Shown: positions 7,036-16,082 of the stretch, piece by piece
How the letters are laid out: each line of letters starts with the position of its first letter
How positions within the stretch are numbered: the stretch's first letter is position 1
DNA from: Mycobacterium sp. MFM001
GTDB lineage: Bacteria > Actinomycetota > Actinomycetes > Mycobacteriales > Mycobacteriaceae
DNA length: 64,000 nucleotides
Direction: 5' to 3'
Assembly: GCF_003402475.1 (NCBI RefSeq)
Contig: NZ_BFAB01000017.1
Span: forward strand, 16,127 to 80,126
Notes under the pieces: generated by a model
The model's input: the letters and a program-made list of their open reading frames with translations, nothing else
Databases searched by the model: none
Told to the model about the DNA's origin: nothing
Made by a program: the position numbers and the translations under genes

Positions 7036-9519
7036 CTAGCTTCGCAGCACCGCACCGACCCGCTCGGCGGCGCACCGGATCGCGTCGTCGCGGGCTGCAC
7101 TGGCCTCGTCTTCGGTGAGCGTGCGATCCAGCGCCCGGAACCGCAGCGCAAACGTCAGCGACTTGCGGTCCCCCCCGATCTGCGGGCCGGTGTAGACGTC
7201 GAACAGCCGGATGTCCTCCAGCAGTTCACCGGCCCCGTCGCGGACCGCGTCCATCACCGCCTGCGCCGGGACGGCGGTGTCCACCACCAGGCTGACGTCC
7301 TGGAACACCGCCGGGAACGGCGACACTCGTGGCGCCGGTAACGTCTCGGCGATCGGCACGGCGTCGAGGTTCAACTCCATCGCGCAGGTGCCCTTGGGCA
7401 GGCCGGACCGCTCGATCACCGACGGATGCAGCTGGCCGGCATGCCCGATCACGGTCTCGCCGACGAGCACCTCGGCGCAGCGGCCCGGATGCCACGGCAG
7501 GTAGCGGGCGGCGCGTAACGCCACCTCGATCCCGCTAGCGCGGGCGACGATTCGCACCGCCTCGAATGCATCGGCGGCTTCCACGGGCCGGCCGGGACCC
7601 CAGGGTCCGCGCGGTTCGCGCAGGCCGGTCAGCACCGCGGCGACGTGCTGCGGCTGCCGGGGCAGCGACGCGTCCAGCCGCGCGATCTCGTCGTCGGTGG
7701 GGCGGCGGTCCACCGGGATGAGCTCGACGGCGCGGGTCTGCCCGGTCGGCTGAACCACCTGCGCAATCGAATACAGCGCCGCGTCGACGATGCCGCGAGA
7801 TACGTTGCGCCCCAACGCCTCCAGCAGGCCGGGCAGCAGCGTGGTAGCCAGGTGCGGGCGGTCCGCCTCCAGCGGGTTGAGCACCTGGGTGGTGTTGCGG
7901 CGCGGGTCGTCGGCGGGAAGTCCCCAGGCGTCGAACACGCCGGCGGGCAGGAACGGGGAGGTGAGGATCTCGACATAGCCGGACAGCGCCAGCGACTTGC
8001 CGACGGCACGTCGGCGCTGCTGCACAGCAGTGAGTCCCCGGCCCGCCGGCGCCGGCGGCAGCACCGACGGGATGATGTCCAGCCCCTCCAGCCGCAGCAC
8101 CTCCTCGACCAGGTCGGCGGGCTGCAGCAGGTCGGGGCGCCAACTCGGCGGCGTCACGGTCAACACGTCGCCGCCGACCACCGCGGCGCCGATCTGGGTC
8201 AGCCGTCGCCCTGTGGTGCCGTCCGGGTACCGGACCCCGGCCGTGCGGTCCGGCAGGTCGGTGGCGATCCGGATCGGCGGCAGCGACCAGTCGTCGCGGG
8301 GCGGGTCGCCGCGCCAATCGGTCAGCGTCGGGGACACTGTGCCACCGGCGATCTCGGCCAGCAGCACCGCGCAGCGGTCCAGCGCGGCCACCGAGATCGC
8401 CGGGTCGACCGACCGCTCGTAGCGCCGGGCGGCCTCGCTGGGCAGGTGCAACCGTCGCTGGGTGCGCGATACCGCCGCGGGGTCCCACACTGCGGCCTCG
8501 AGCAGCACGTCGGTGGAGTCGTCGCGCATCTCGGTGCTGCCCGACCCCATCACGCCGCCGATCGCCGCGGTCGCGACCTCGTCGACGATCAGCACGTCGG
8601 CCGGGTTGAGCCGACGCTCGATGTCGTCGAGGGTGACCACGGTCTCGTCGGGCCGGGCGAAGCGCACGTCGAAGCCGCCGGTGATCCGTTTGAGGTCGTG
8701 GGCGTGCATCGGGTGCCCGAGTTCGAGCATCACGTAGTTGGTCGCGTCGACGGCCGGCGAGATCGCCCGGATGCCGGACAGCAGCAGCCGTCGCTGCAGC
8801 CACCAGGGCGACACCGCGCCCGGGTCGATCCCGGTGACCGGCCGCAGCGCAAACCGCCGCACCCCGGTGTCGGGCTGCACGGTCAGCGGCCAGGCCTCGC
8901 CGTCAGCGGGCAATGGGGCCACGGAGGCCGGGTCGACGAAGTCCAGGTCGTAAGCGCAGGCGATCTCGCGGGCCAGGCCGCGCACCGACATGCAGTAGCC
9001 GCGGTCGGGGGTGATCGCCAGGTGGAAGACGACGTCGTCGAACCCGAGCACCGCGATGCCGTCGTCGCCCGGCGCGGCCGTTTCCGGCGGCAACACCAGG
9101 ATTCCGGAATGGTCTGCGCCCAAACCGAGTTCGGCCGTCGAGCAGATCATTCCGTCGGAGGTGCGGCCGTAGGTCTTGCGCGCGGTGATCGTGAAGTCGC
9201 CGGGCAGAACCGTGCCGGGCAGCGCCACCACCACCAGGTCGTCGACTGCGAAGTTGGTTGCACCACAAACGATTTCGCGTGGCTTATTGTCCCCGACGTC
9301 GACCAGGCAGGCGCGGATCGGTTTCTTGAATTCGGTGAGCTCTTCGATCTCGGTCACCCGGCCGACGGTCAGCGGACCGCTGACCGGGCCGAGCGTGATC
9401 ACCTCTTCGACCTCGTGGCCGATGCGCAGTAGCGTCTGCTCGAGCTCGTCGGCGGGCACATCCCAGTCGGGAGCGCCGCGTGCCACGATCTCACGCAGCC
9501 AGCTGTACGGGACGCGCAT
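7036..9519 (-). CDS. pheT: Phenylalanyl-tRNA synthetase beta subunit
   Basis: The beta chain of the alpha2-beta2 enzyme that charges tRNA-Phe. The 827 residues are the usual mycobacterial length. Domains in order are an EMAP-like tRNA-binding OB fold (about 40-150, with VGRVTEIEELTEFKKPIRA), the B3/B4 editing domain (about 210-380), B5 (about 405-480), a catalytic-like core, and the C-terminal ferredoxin-fold anticodon-binding domain starting near FPAVFQDVSLVVD. The ATG shares one base with the pheS stop (TGATG), so the subunits are translated as a coupled pair. Confidence 0.97.
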   Translation of the reverse strand: MRVPYSWLREIVARGAPDWDVPADELEQTLLRIGHEVEEVITLGPVSGPLTVGRVTEIEELTEFKKPIRACLVDVGDNKPREIVCGATNFAVDDLVVVALPGTVLPGDFTITARKTYGRTSDGMICSTAELGLGADHSGILVLPPETAAPGDDGIAVLGFDDVVFHLAITPDRGYCMSVRGLAREIACAYDLDFVDPASVAPLPADGEAWPLTVQPDTGVRRFALRPVTGIDPGAVSPWWLQRRLLLSGIRAISPAVDATNYVMLELGHPMHAHDLKRITGGFDVRFARPDETVVTLDDIERRLNPADVLIVDEVATAAIGGVMGSGSTEMRDDSTDVLLEAAVWDPAAVSRTQRRLHLPSEAARRYERSVDPAISVAALDRCAVLLAEIAGGTVSPTLTDWRGDPPRDDWSLPPIRIATDLPDRTAGVRYPDGTTGRRLTQIGAAVVGGDVLTVTPPSWRPDLLQPADLVEEVLRLEGLDIIPSVLPPAPAGRGLTAVQQRRRAVGKSLALSGYVEILTSPFLPAGVFDAWGLPADDPRRNTTQVLNPLEADRPHLATTLLPGLLEALGRNVSRGIVDAALYSIAQVVQPTGQTRAVELIPVDRRPTDDEIARLDASLPRQPQHVAAVLTGLREPRGPWGPGRPVEAADAFEAVRIVARASGIEVALRAARYLPWHPGRCAEVLVGETVIGHAGQLHPSVIERSGLPKGTCAMELNLDAVPIAETLPAPRVSPFPAVFQDVSLVVDTAVPAQAVMDAVRDGAGELLEDIRLFDVYTGPQIGGDRKSLTFALRFRALDRTLTEDEASAARDDAIRCAAERVGAVLRS

Positions 9520-10562
9520 CAGGCCCCCACTCCGAACGGCAGTGAGAACCGCACGTCGCCTTCGACCATGTCGCGCATGTCGGGAATGCCGTTGCGGAAC
9601 TGCAGGGTGCGCTCCAGGCCCATGCCGAACGCGAAACCCGAATACGCTTCCGCGTCAATGCCGGCCGCGCGCAACACATTCGGGTTCACCATGCCGCAGC
9701 CGCCCCACTCTACCCAGCCGGCGCCGCCCTTCTTGCCCTCGAACCACACGTCGACTTCGCCCGACGGCTCGGTGAACGGGAAGAAGTGCGGGCGGAACCG
9801 GGTTCGCGCAGACGGCCCGAACGCGGCGCGGGCGAACGCATCCAGCGTCCCGCGCAGATGCGCCATCGACAGGCCGCGATCCACGGCCAGTCCCTCCACC
9901 TGGTGGAAGACCGGGGTGTGGGTGGCGTCGAGCTCGTCGGTGCGGAACGCGCGGCCGATGGACAGGACATAGACCGGGAGCTCGCGTTCGAGCAGCGTGC
10001 GCACCTGCACCGGCGAGGTGTGGGTGCGCAGCAGCTGCCGCGACCCCTCGGGGGCGATATAGAAGGTGTCCTGTTCGCTGCGGGCCGGGTGATCGGCGGG
10101 AAAGTTCAGCGCGTCGAAATTGAACTGCTCGCTTTCGACCTCCGGCCCGTCGGCCAGCTCCCAGCCCATCGCGATGAAGCAGTCGGCAATGCGCTCGGCC
10201 AGGATCGTGATCGGGTGGCGGGCGCCGGTCGGCTGCCGAGTCGACGGCAGCGTCACGTCGATGGCCTCGGCGACGAGCACGGCCGCGTCCCGTTCGGCGC
10301 GCAGCGCTGCCAGCCGCTCGTCGTAGCTGCGCTGAGCGTCACCGCGGGCGGCGTTGACGCGCCGCCCGGCGTCGGCGCGGTCGGATTTGGGAAGCGTGGC
10401 CAGCGCCTGGCGGGCCACCGCCAGCGGGGACCGGTCACCGAGGTGCTCGGTTTTGGCGCGTGCCAGCGCGTCGAGGTCAGTGGCGGCGGCAAAGGCCTGC
10501 CGGGCCGCATTGACCGCTTCGGTTAACGCTTCCGGCGACAGGTCGACGTGCTGGTCACCCAC
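9519..10562 (-). CDS. pheS: Phenylalanyl-tRNA synthetase alpha subunit
   Basis: Catalytic class II synthetase subunit. It has an N-terminal coiled coil (about 10-95), motif 2 around FRTDELDATHTPVFHQ and motif 3 GMGLERTLQFRNGIPDMRD. A GTG start at 10562 (VGDQHVDLSPEAL, 347 residues) was chosen because AAAGGAG lies nine nucleotides upstream. The upstream ATG in the same open frame has no such site and adds residues absent from the family. pheT follows with a one-base overlap. Confidence 0.96.
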   Translation of the reverse strand: MGDQHVDLSPEALTEAVNAARQAFAAATDLDALARAKTEHLGDRSPLAVARQALATLPKSDRADAGRRVNAARGDAQRSYDERLAALRAERDAAVLVAEAIDVTLPSTRQPTGARHPITILAERIADCFIAMGWELADGPEVESEQFNFDALNFPADHPARSEQDTFYIAPEGSRQLLRTHTSPVQVRTLLERELPVYVLSIGRAFRTDELDATHTPVFHQVEGLAVDRGLSMAHLRGTLDAFARAAFGPSARTRFRPHFFPFTEPSGEVDVWFEGKKGGAGWVEWGGCGMVNPNVLRAAGIDAEAYSGFAFGMGLERTLQFRNGIPDMRDMVEGDVRFSLPFGVGA

Positions 10563-10658
10563 GCGGCGACACTCCTTTGGATGGCTACGACACGGGGTGT
10601 GACGCAAGGGATGATCATAGGTGATCGGCGTGCCGGGATCGCCGCGCGGCGCAGGGGG

Positions 10659-11465
10659 TCAGGCGTTCAGCGCCGGCTGTAATGCGGGGGTGCGCAGTGG
10701 TCGGCGCGTGCGGCGGTACCGCACAATCCCGTCGGCCGCCAATGCGCACAGGGCGCCGACGCCGACACCGGCCGCCGTCGACCACGCGGTATGCGCAAGC
10801 ATCAAGAACCCGAAGGCCGCCCCCACGCTCAACAGCACGTAGCGCACCCGCGTCCACGGAGCCGGAGCCGGACGCCCGAACCGGGCGGCGACCAGCATGC
10901 CCAACACCAGCGCGACGGCGTGCCCGGCATCGGTGAACTCGGCGCCCACGGCCGCGGCCGCCACACCGGCCGGAACCCACCAGGCGATCCACACCGGACG
11001 CCACCGCGACGGCACGGCGGCGGTCAGCGCGCCGAGCACCGCGACGGCGCCGTAACTCATGCCGACATCGCTGGCGCGCGCGATCGACAACGGCAGCCAG
11101 CCCAGTTCGATGGCCGCGGTCAGGCCCGCGGCGACCAGCAGCGTCGCGCCGATGTGTCCGGTGACGAACACCATCGCCGTCCGCCCGCTGTGCCAGATCA
11201 GTTCGGCCAGGGCGAGCAGGCACACCAGACCCGGCAGCCACACATAAATGGGGCCGGCGTCGGTGACGAATGCGCTGCCGAACAGCGTGCCCAGGTGTCC
11301 GTGCGCCAGATTGTGCACGTTGGTGCTGGCGTTGCGGATGACCTGCTGCTGCACCTGCGGGCCGAGAATCAAGAGGGTGATGGAGACCGTCGCCAGGGCT
11401 GCTGCGTAACCGACCGTGAGCCGCACCCGGGCAAGCCGGGACAGTATGTCGAAAATCATCGGCAT
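10659..11465 (-). CDS. Rhomboid-like multi-pass membrane protein
   Basis: A 268-residue protein of about six to seven hydrophobic segments, in the position of M. tuberculosis Rv1648 next to pheS. It is not annotated there with a function, as far as I recall. The layout resembles a rhomboid intramembrane protease: GHIGAT with His104 in the TM2 position, GMSYG with Ser137 in the GxSx position, and His182 in DAGHAVALVLGML. The Asn that normally follows the first His is Thr here (His104, Thr108). Four nucleotides separate it from the upstream cyclase gene, so the two are probably co-transcribed. Function is inference from fold-level motifs only. Confidence 0.7.
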   Translation of the reverse strand: MPMIFDILSRLARVRLTVGYAAALATVSITLLILGPQVQQQVIRNASTNVHNLAHGHLGTLFGSAFVTDAGPIYVWLPGLVCLLALAELIWHSGRTAMVFVTGHIGATLLVAAGLTAAIELGWLPLSIARASDVGMSYGAVAVLGALTAAVPSRWRPVWIAWWVPAGVAAAAVGAEFTDAGHAVALVLGMLVAARFGRPAPAPWTRVRYVLLSVGAAFGFLMLAHTAWSTAAGVGVGALCALAADGIVRYRRTRRPLRTPALQPALNA

Positions 11466-11468
11466 CTA

Positions 11469-12392
11469 CTATGCCTGCGGATCGTCGTCCGATGTGTCGT
11501 CGGCACCTGACAAATCCCTGGCAGTTTTTAGTCGGTAAATAGCCAAATCCGGCGGGAGCCCGGGTGTTTTGGCGCCGAACATCGGCCGATGCACCCGCTT
11601 GGCGACCACCCCCAGCTCGTCGAGATCGGCCTGCGCCAGCTGGTCCAGAGTGGTTCCGGACACCATGATGCCGCCCCTGGTGGCGCGTTCCATCACGCGT
11701 GCCGCGATGTTGACGTCGACACCCAGCCAGTCGGAGGCGAGTCGCTGGGGTCGCCCGGTGTGGATGCCGACCCGCATGCGTGGCCGATAGCCGTCGACCT
11801 CGAGCGACTTCACGGCACGCTGTGCGGCGCAGACGGCGCTGACGGCGACCAGCGGATCGGCGAACACGGCCATGATGCCGTCGCCCATCCGCTTGACGAT
11901 GTGACCGCCGGCGTCGAGCAGCGGTGGTTCCACCGCCCTGGCAACCCGCCGCAACAGGGTCAGCGTCGCCTCGTCACCGGCCTGCAACGACCACGACGAG
12001 AACCCCACCAGGTCGGTGAAAACCAGCGTTACCTCGGCGTTGGCCGGGCGTCGGGAAACCGCCTCGGTCAATGCCTGCCACACCTGAAGTGCGCCGAGCC
12101 CGAATTGGCGAGACGCGCCGTCGCGGTCGAGAAGACGATCCGCGGCGCGGGCAGCGGCGCGCGGTCCGCCCTCGCCGGCAGTGGACAGCGGGTCGCCGAA
12201 GTCGGGATCACCAGGCAGCGCGCGCCGCGCTCGCCGGATCAGGTCGACGACCGCCGGGCTCTGGTTGCGTTCGCGCAGCCACTCCGTCGCCCCGCGGATC
12301 GACACGGGGGAACGCTTCTTGGCTGCAGACGGTGCCGACGCGGTCGCCGTTTGCTCGGGCTCGCCGGACGCCGGATGGGGCCCGAGTTCCAC
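11469..12392 (-). CDS. Soluble class III adenylate cyclase
   Basis: Single-domain class III nucleotide cyclase making cAMP, the equivalent of M. tuberculosis Rv1647. The catalytic domain covers about residues 120-295. Visible catalytic residues are the metal ligands Asp127 (FTDLVGF) and Asp171 (KRMGDG), the adenine-selecting Lys167, and Asp in GVDVNIAARV. A short helical region precedes it. The start is uncertain: GTG at 12392 gives 307 residues, while an ATG at 12503 would add 37 Arg/Trp-rich residues that look non-coding. No clear ribosome-binding site separates them. No membrane segments are seen. Confidence 0.88.
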   Translation of the reverse strand: MELGPHPASGEPEQTATASAPSAAKKRSPVSIRGATEWLRERNQSPAVVDLIRRARRALPGDPDFGDPLSTAGEGGPRAAARAADRLLDRDGASRQFGLGALQVWQALTEAVSRRPANAEVTLVFTDLVGFSSWSLQAGDEATLTLLRRVARAVEPPLLDAGGHIVKRMGDGIMAVFADPLVAVSAVCAAQRAVKSLEVDGYRPRMRVGIHTGRPQRLASDWLGVDVNIAARVMERATRGGIMVSGTTLDQLAQADLDELGVVAKRVHRPMFGAKTPGLPPDLAIYRLKTARDLSGADDTSDDDPQA

Positions 12393-12541
12393 ATCACCAG
12401 CGTAGGTGCTGCCGTGAGTGGCGGGCAACGACCGACGCGGTGGTGTACGCCACCATCGGTGACGAAATGCCTGATCACGCGCCCGCATCGGCGTGGCCGA
12501 CACTCGATAACACCACCCCGCGGCACGCCGCCGAAATCGTA

Positions 12542-12557
12542 GACAACATACGTTGTC
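12542..12557. promoter_or_regulatory. Inverted repeat upstream of the MpaB-type gene
   Basis: GACAAC-ATAC-GTTGTC forms a perfect six-base-arm inverted repeat, 20 bp before the ribosome-binding site of the oxygenase gene. Its size and placement fit a TetR- or MarR-type operator. It lies in the 195 bp divergent region between the cyclase and the oxygenase. No regulator gene is adjacent, so the ligand protein is unknown. Confidence 0.5.
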
Positions 12558-12587
12558 AGCCTTATCTTGGAGTCATAGGAGGCCATG

Positions 12588-13661
12588 ATGACAACGACGT
12601 CGACGCCGTCCGCCGAATCTCATGCCGTCGCAACTGCAGTGCCCGGCAAAGCCGAGCCGCTCGGGCCGGATTCGCTCACCTGGAAGTACTTCGGCGACCT
12701 GCGCACCGGAATGATGGGTGTCTGGATCGGCGCGATCCAGAACATGTATCCGGAGTTGGGCGCCGGCGTCGAGGAGCATTCGATCTTGCTGCGCGAACCG
12801 CTGCAGCGGGTGGCCCGCTCGGTGTACCCGATCATGGGTGTGGTCTACGACGGTGACCGGGCCGCCCAGACGGGCCAGCAGATCAAGCAGTACCACCACA
12901 CGATCAAAGGTGTCGACGCGGCCGGCCGCCGCTACCACGCGCTGAACCCGGAGACGTTCTACTGGGCGCACGCCACGTTCTTCATGCTGGTGATCAAGGT
13001 GGCCGAGTACTTCTGCGGCGGGCTGACCGAGGCCGAGAAACGCCAGCTGTTCGACGAGCACGTGCAGTGGTACCGGATGTACGGGATGAGCATGCGGCCG
13101 GTGCCCAAGTCGTGGGAGGAGTTTCAGGAGTATTGGGACCGGGTGTGCCGCGAGGAGCTGGAGATCAACCAGGCCACCCTCGACATCTTCAACATCCGGA
13201 TCCCCAAGCCGAAGTTCGTGCTGATGCCCACGCCGATCTGGGACCAGTTGTTCAAGCCGCTGTCGGCCGGGCAGCGCTGGATCGCGGCGGGGCTCTTCGA
13301 TCCACCGGTTCGGGAAAAGGCGGGCATGCGCTGGACACCGGGCGACGAGGTGCTGCTGAGGCTGTTCGGCAAGGCAGTCGAGCTGGCGTTCCTGGCGGTT
13401 CCCGACGAGATCCGGCTTCACCCCCGCGCGCTGGCCGCCTACCGCCGCGCCGAAGGCCGAATTCCCGCCGACGCGCCGCTGGTGGAAGCGCCGCGATTCA
13501 TGGCACCGCCGCGGGACCGCCGCGGACTGCCGATGCATTACTTCCCGCCCCGCCGCCCGCTGGACCCCATCAGACTCGTCGAGCGCGCCGGGTCGCTGGT
13601 GCACACCACGTTCTCGCTCGCGGGTCTGCGACCCGCGCGAGGCCGCGGCAAAGCCGCCTAA
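12588..13661 (+). CDS. MpaB-type (DUF2236) oxygenase-like protein
   Basis: A 357-residue protein of the DUF2236 family, related to the haem-binding latex-clearing protein and to the fungal MpaB oxygenase. It matches Rv1645c in position. Conserved features are the helical core with QYHHTIKGVD, the HATFF segment and ALNPETFYWAHA, where His and Arg residues bind haem in characterised relatives. Two consecutive ATGs exist; AGGAGG at 12577-12582 is five nucleotides from the second and two from the first, so the second is used. It converges with tsnR and the ends overlap by four bases. Substrate is unknown. Confidence 0.82.
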   Translation: MTTTSTPSAESHAVATAVPGKAEPLGPDSLTWKYFGDLRTGMMGVWIGAIQNMYPELGAGVEEHSILLREPLQRVARSVYPIMGVVYDGDRAAQTGQQIKQYHHTIKGVDAAGRRYHALNPETFYWAHATFFMLVIKVAEYFCGGLTEAEKRQLFDEHVQWYRMYGMSMRPVPKSWEEFQEYWDRVCREELEINQATLDIFNIRIPKPKFVLMPTPIWDQLFKPLSAGQRWIAAGLFDPPVREKAGMRWTPGDEVLLRLFGKAVELAFLAVPDEIRLHPRALAAYRRAEGRIPADAPLVEAPRFMAPPRDRRGLPMHYFPPRRPLDPIRLVERAGSLVHTTFSLAGLRPARGRGKAA

Positions 13662-14428
13662 GCGGGAGCGCGAGCGCTCTGGTAGAGGCAAATCGCCGCG
13701 GCCGCAGCCACATTGAGGCTCTGCGCGCCGCCGGACATCGGGATCTGCACCCGGTGATCGGCGTGCTCGGCCACCTGAGCTGACAGTCCGTGGGATTCCG
13801 CCCCGAACAGCCACGCCGTCGCCTTGGTGAGATCGGCGTCGTCCAGAGCCAATTCGCCGTCCACGGTGGTGGCCAACACCTGCAGGCCGGTGCCCCGCAG
13901 CGCGGCCACTGCGGCGACGACATCCGCTGCGACGACAACGGGAACCGAGAAGATGCTTCCGGCCGAGGCGCGCAGGCACTTGCCGTTGTAGGGATCGACG
14001 CTGTGTCCGCCCAGGATCACCGCTGCGGCGCCCATCGCGTCGGCGATACGGATCAGGGTGCCCGCGTTGCCCGGTTCGCTGATGTCGACTGCGACGGCGA
14101 TCAGGCGGGGCGCGCCGGCCAGCACGTCGTCGAGACCGGTGGTTGGCATCTCACAGACCGCGACCAGTCCGGCCGGAGTCACCGTGTCCGACAACGCTTT
14201 TGCGGCCCGTTCAGTGACCAGGTGCACCGGGGCGTCCTGGCCCCCGACCAGCACGTCGTAGCGCTCCGCCGCCGATTCGGTGACGAAAAGGTCCCGGATC
14301 AGGCCACGCCGTGATGCCGCCTCGACAAGATGCGCGCCCTCCACCAGAAACCGCCGGGTGCGGCGACGGACGACATGTCGATGCAGTTTGACCGCCGCGA
14401 CCACGCGGGCCGAGCGTTCGGTGAGCAC
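13658..14428 (-). CDS. tsnR: SpoU-family RNA 2'-O-methyltransferase
   Basis: A SPOUT (SpoU) methyltransferase that transfers a methyl group from SAM to a ribose 2'-OH in rRNA or tRNA; matches Rv1644. The 256 residues contain an N-terminal substrate-binding L30e-like domain and the three SpoU motifs: EPGNAGTLIRIADAMGA, WLFGAESHGLS and IPMSGGAQSLNVAAAAAI, which together form the knotted SAM site. A GTG start (VLTERSARVVAAVK) was chosen because it matches the family; the ATG at 14461 lies inside an interspersed repeat. It follows rplT on the same strand, with the repeat in between. Confidence 0.9.
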   Translation of the reverse strand: MLTERSARVVAAVKLHRHVVRRRTRRFLVEGAHLVEAASRRGLIRDLFVTESAAERYDVLVGGQDAPVHLVTERAAKALSDTVTPAGLVAVCEMPTTGLDDVLAGAPRLIAVAVDISEPGNAGTLIRIADAMGAAAVILGGHSVDPYNGKCLRASAGSIFSVPVVVAADVVAAVAALRGTGLQVLATTVDGELALDDADLTKATAWLFGAESHGLSAQVAEHADHRVQIPMSGGAQSLNVAAAAAICLYQSARAPA

Positions 14429-14444
14429 CGGGCTAACTTCGATT

Positions 14445-14494
14445 GCCCGGCTCCTCCTCATCGCGCTGCGCGCTCTGCATCGTCGTCCGGGCTA
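14445..14494. repeat. Interspersed intergenic repeat, copy B
   Basis: The 50 bp between tsnR and rplT hold a copy of the repeat at 4647-4686, in the opposite orientation. It contains CTCCTCCTCATCGC, GCTCTGCATCGTCG and ends in CCGGGCTAG. The outer GCCCGG and CCGGGC can pair, with GCGCTGCGCGC inside, so the transcript could fold. It supplies the rplT stop codon (CTA read on minus). Confidence 0.7.
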
Positions 14495-14881
14495 GGCGGC
14501 CTCTCCCGAAGGAGCGTTGACGTCCTCGGGCAGCGCGGCGCGGGCGACGTCGACCAATGCGGTGAACGCGGCCGGATCGCTGACCGCGATCTCGGCGAGG
14601 TTCTTGCGGTCCACCTCGACACCCGCGGCCTTCAGGCCCTGGATCAGCCGGTTGTAGGTGATGTCGTTGGCGCGGGCCGCGGCGTTGATCCGCGAGATCC
14701 ACAGCTTGCGGAACTCACCCTTGCGCGCACGACGGTCGCGGAAGGCGTAATTCAGTGAATGTAGTTGCTGCTCTTTGGCTTTGCGGTAGAGCCGGGAGCG
14801 CTGGCCGCGATAGCCTCGCGAGGCCTTCAGGACGGTGCGCCGCTTCTTCTGGGCGTTGACTGCCCGCTTCACGCGTGCCAT
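14492..14881 (-). CDS. rplT: 50S ribosomal protein L20
   Basis: The 129-residue L20 binds 23S rRNA early in 50S assembly. The basic N-terminal tail MARVKRAVNAQKKRR and the globular C-terminal domain with RKLWISRINAAAR are typical. It is the last gene of infC-rpmI-rplT. Its stop lies in an interspersed repeat. In other bacteria L20 can repress its own operon. No L20-binding mimic was identified here. Confidence 0.98.
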   Translation of the reverse strand: MARVKRAVNAQKKRRTVLKASRGYRGQRSRLYRKAKEQQLHSLNYAFRDRRARKGEFRKLWISRINAAARANDITYNRLIQGLKAAGVEVDRKNLAEIAVSDPAAFTALVDVARAALPEDVNAPSGEAA

Positions 14882-14913
14882 GGGATGTTCCTATCGTCGG
14901 GTGGTGGTGCCGG

Positions 14914-15108
14914 TCAGCCGTTCAGCATCTTGTTGACGCGCTTGGTGTCGTTGGCCGACACCGCAGTGCGCCCCTCCAACCGGCGGGTGCGCGTGGTCGG
15001 CTTGTGCTCGAGCAAGTGCCTGCGATTCGCCTTCTGGCGCACGATCTTTCCGGTTCCGGTGCGCCGGAATCGCTTCGAGGCCCCGCTGTGGGTCTTGGCC
15101 TTGGGCAT
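14914..15108 (-). CDS. rpmI: 50S ribosomal protein L35
   Basis: A 64-residue, highly basic ribosomal protein with the typical start MPKAKTHSGASKRFR and the segment HLLEHKPTTRTRRLEG. It lies between infC (29 nt gap) and rplT (32 nt gap) in the conserved operon order. Confidence 0.98.
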   Translation of the reverse strand: MPKAKTHSGASKRFRRTGTGKIVRQKANRRHLLEHKPTTRTRRLEGRTAVSANDTKRVNKMLNG

Positions 15109-15137
15109 ATGTCCTCAGTTCTGCTGTCTGTGCTGAA

Positions 15138-15728
<591 letters not shown>

Positions 15729-16082
15729 GGGGCCTCCTGGGTTCGTTGTTCTCGGTCGCGGCCGACCCGTGAGGAGATCCAGCGGGCGAAACACCACACC
15801 ACCAGCAAAAAAGCCCTGCGTAAGCAGGGCCCAGAGCCGACCGGTCGCGGCCCGTCATATGTCGAGCCGCCTGCGTTGTCCGCAGAACTGGCACCGCGGG
15901 GTGCCGGTGACCGGACCGTTGAGCCTTCTGAAGGCCAACGGTGGGAGTGGGACTCCACTTGCTGTCCCTGGCATTCGCCGGGACGGTCGCGTCGCCCAGT
16001 CTAGCAGTGCCGATGCCGCAACCCGACATGCGCGGCTTCTTGCGCAGGCGATTCGGAGTTTGAGGGAATATCCTCGCGGTCT
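15729..16082 (-). promoter_or_regulatory. infC leader region and lysX/infC divergent promoters
   Basis: This 354 bp stretch has no convincing full gene. Reading the minus strand, a TGCTAGACT extended -10 candidate near 16000-16008 could start the infC operon. Downstream are hairpins at 15916-15941 (CCGTTG/CAACGG plus GCCTT/AAGGC) and 15890-15905 (GGCACC/GGTGCC), then the intrinsic terminator at 15807-15830. A 46-codon open frame, 15858 to 15718, starts with ATG, runs through the terminator and ends ten bases past the infC start. On the plus strand TATCCT at 16069-16074 is placed to start lysX transcription at its GTG. Confidence 0.6.
15807..15830 (-). terminator. Intrinsic terminator/attenuator in the infC leader
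   Basis: On the minus strand GCCCTGC-TTAC-GCAGGGC forms a seven-pair GC stem with a tetraloop, followed directly by TTTTTT. This is a canonical intrinsic terminator, uncommon in mycobacteria. It lies 78 nt upstream of the infC start and about 170 nt downstream of the candidate promoter, so it would act as an attenuator for infC-rpmI-rplT rather than as the end of another gene; lysX runs in the opposite direction. Confidence 0.8.

Noticed and set aside
7645..9432. 595-codon plus-strand open frame opposite pheT
   Set aside because: Composition is typical of an antisense shadow and pheT fully explains the region.
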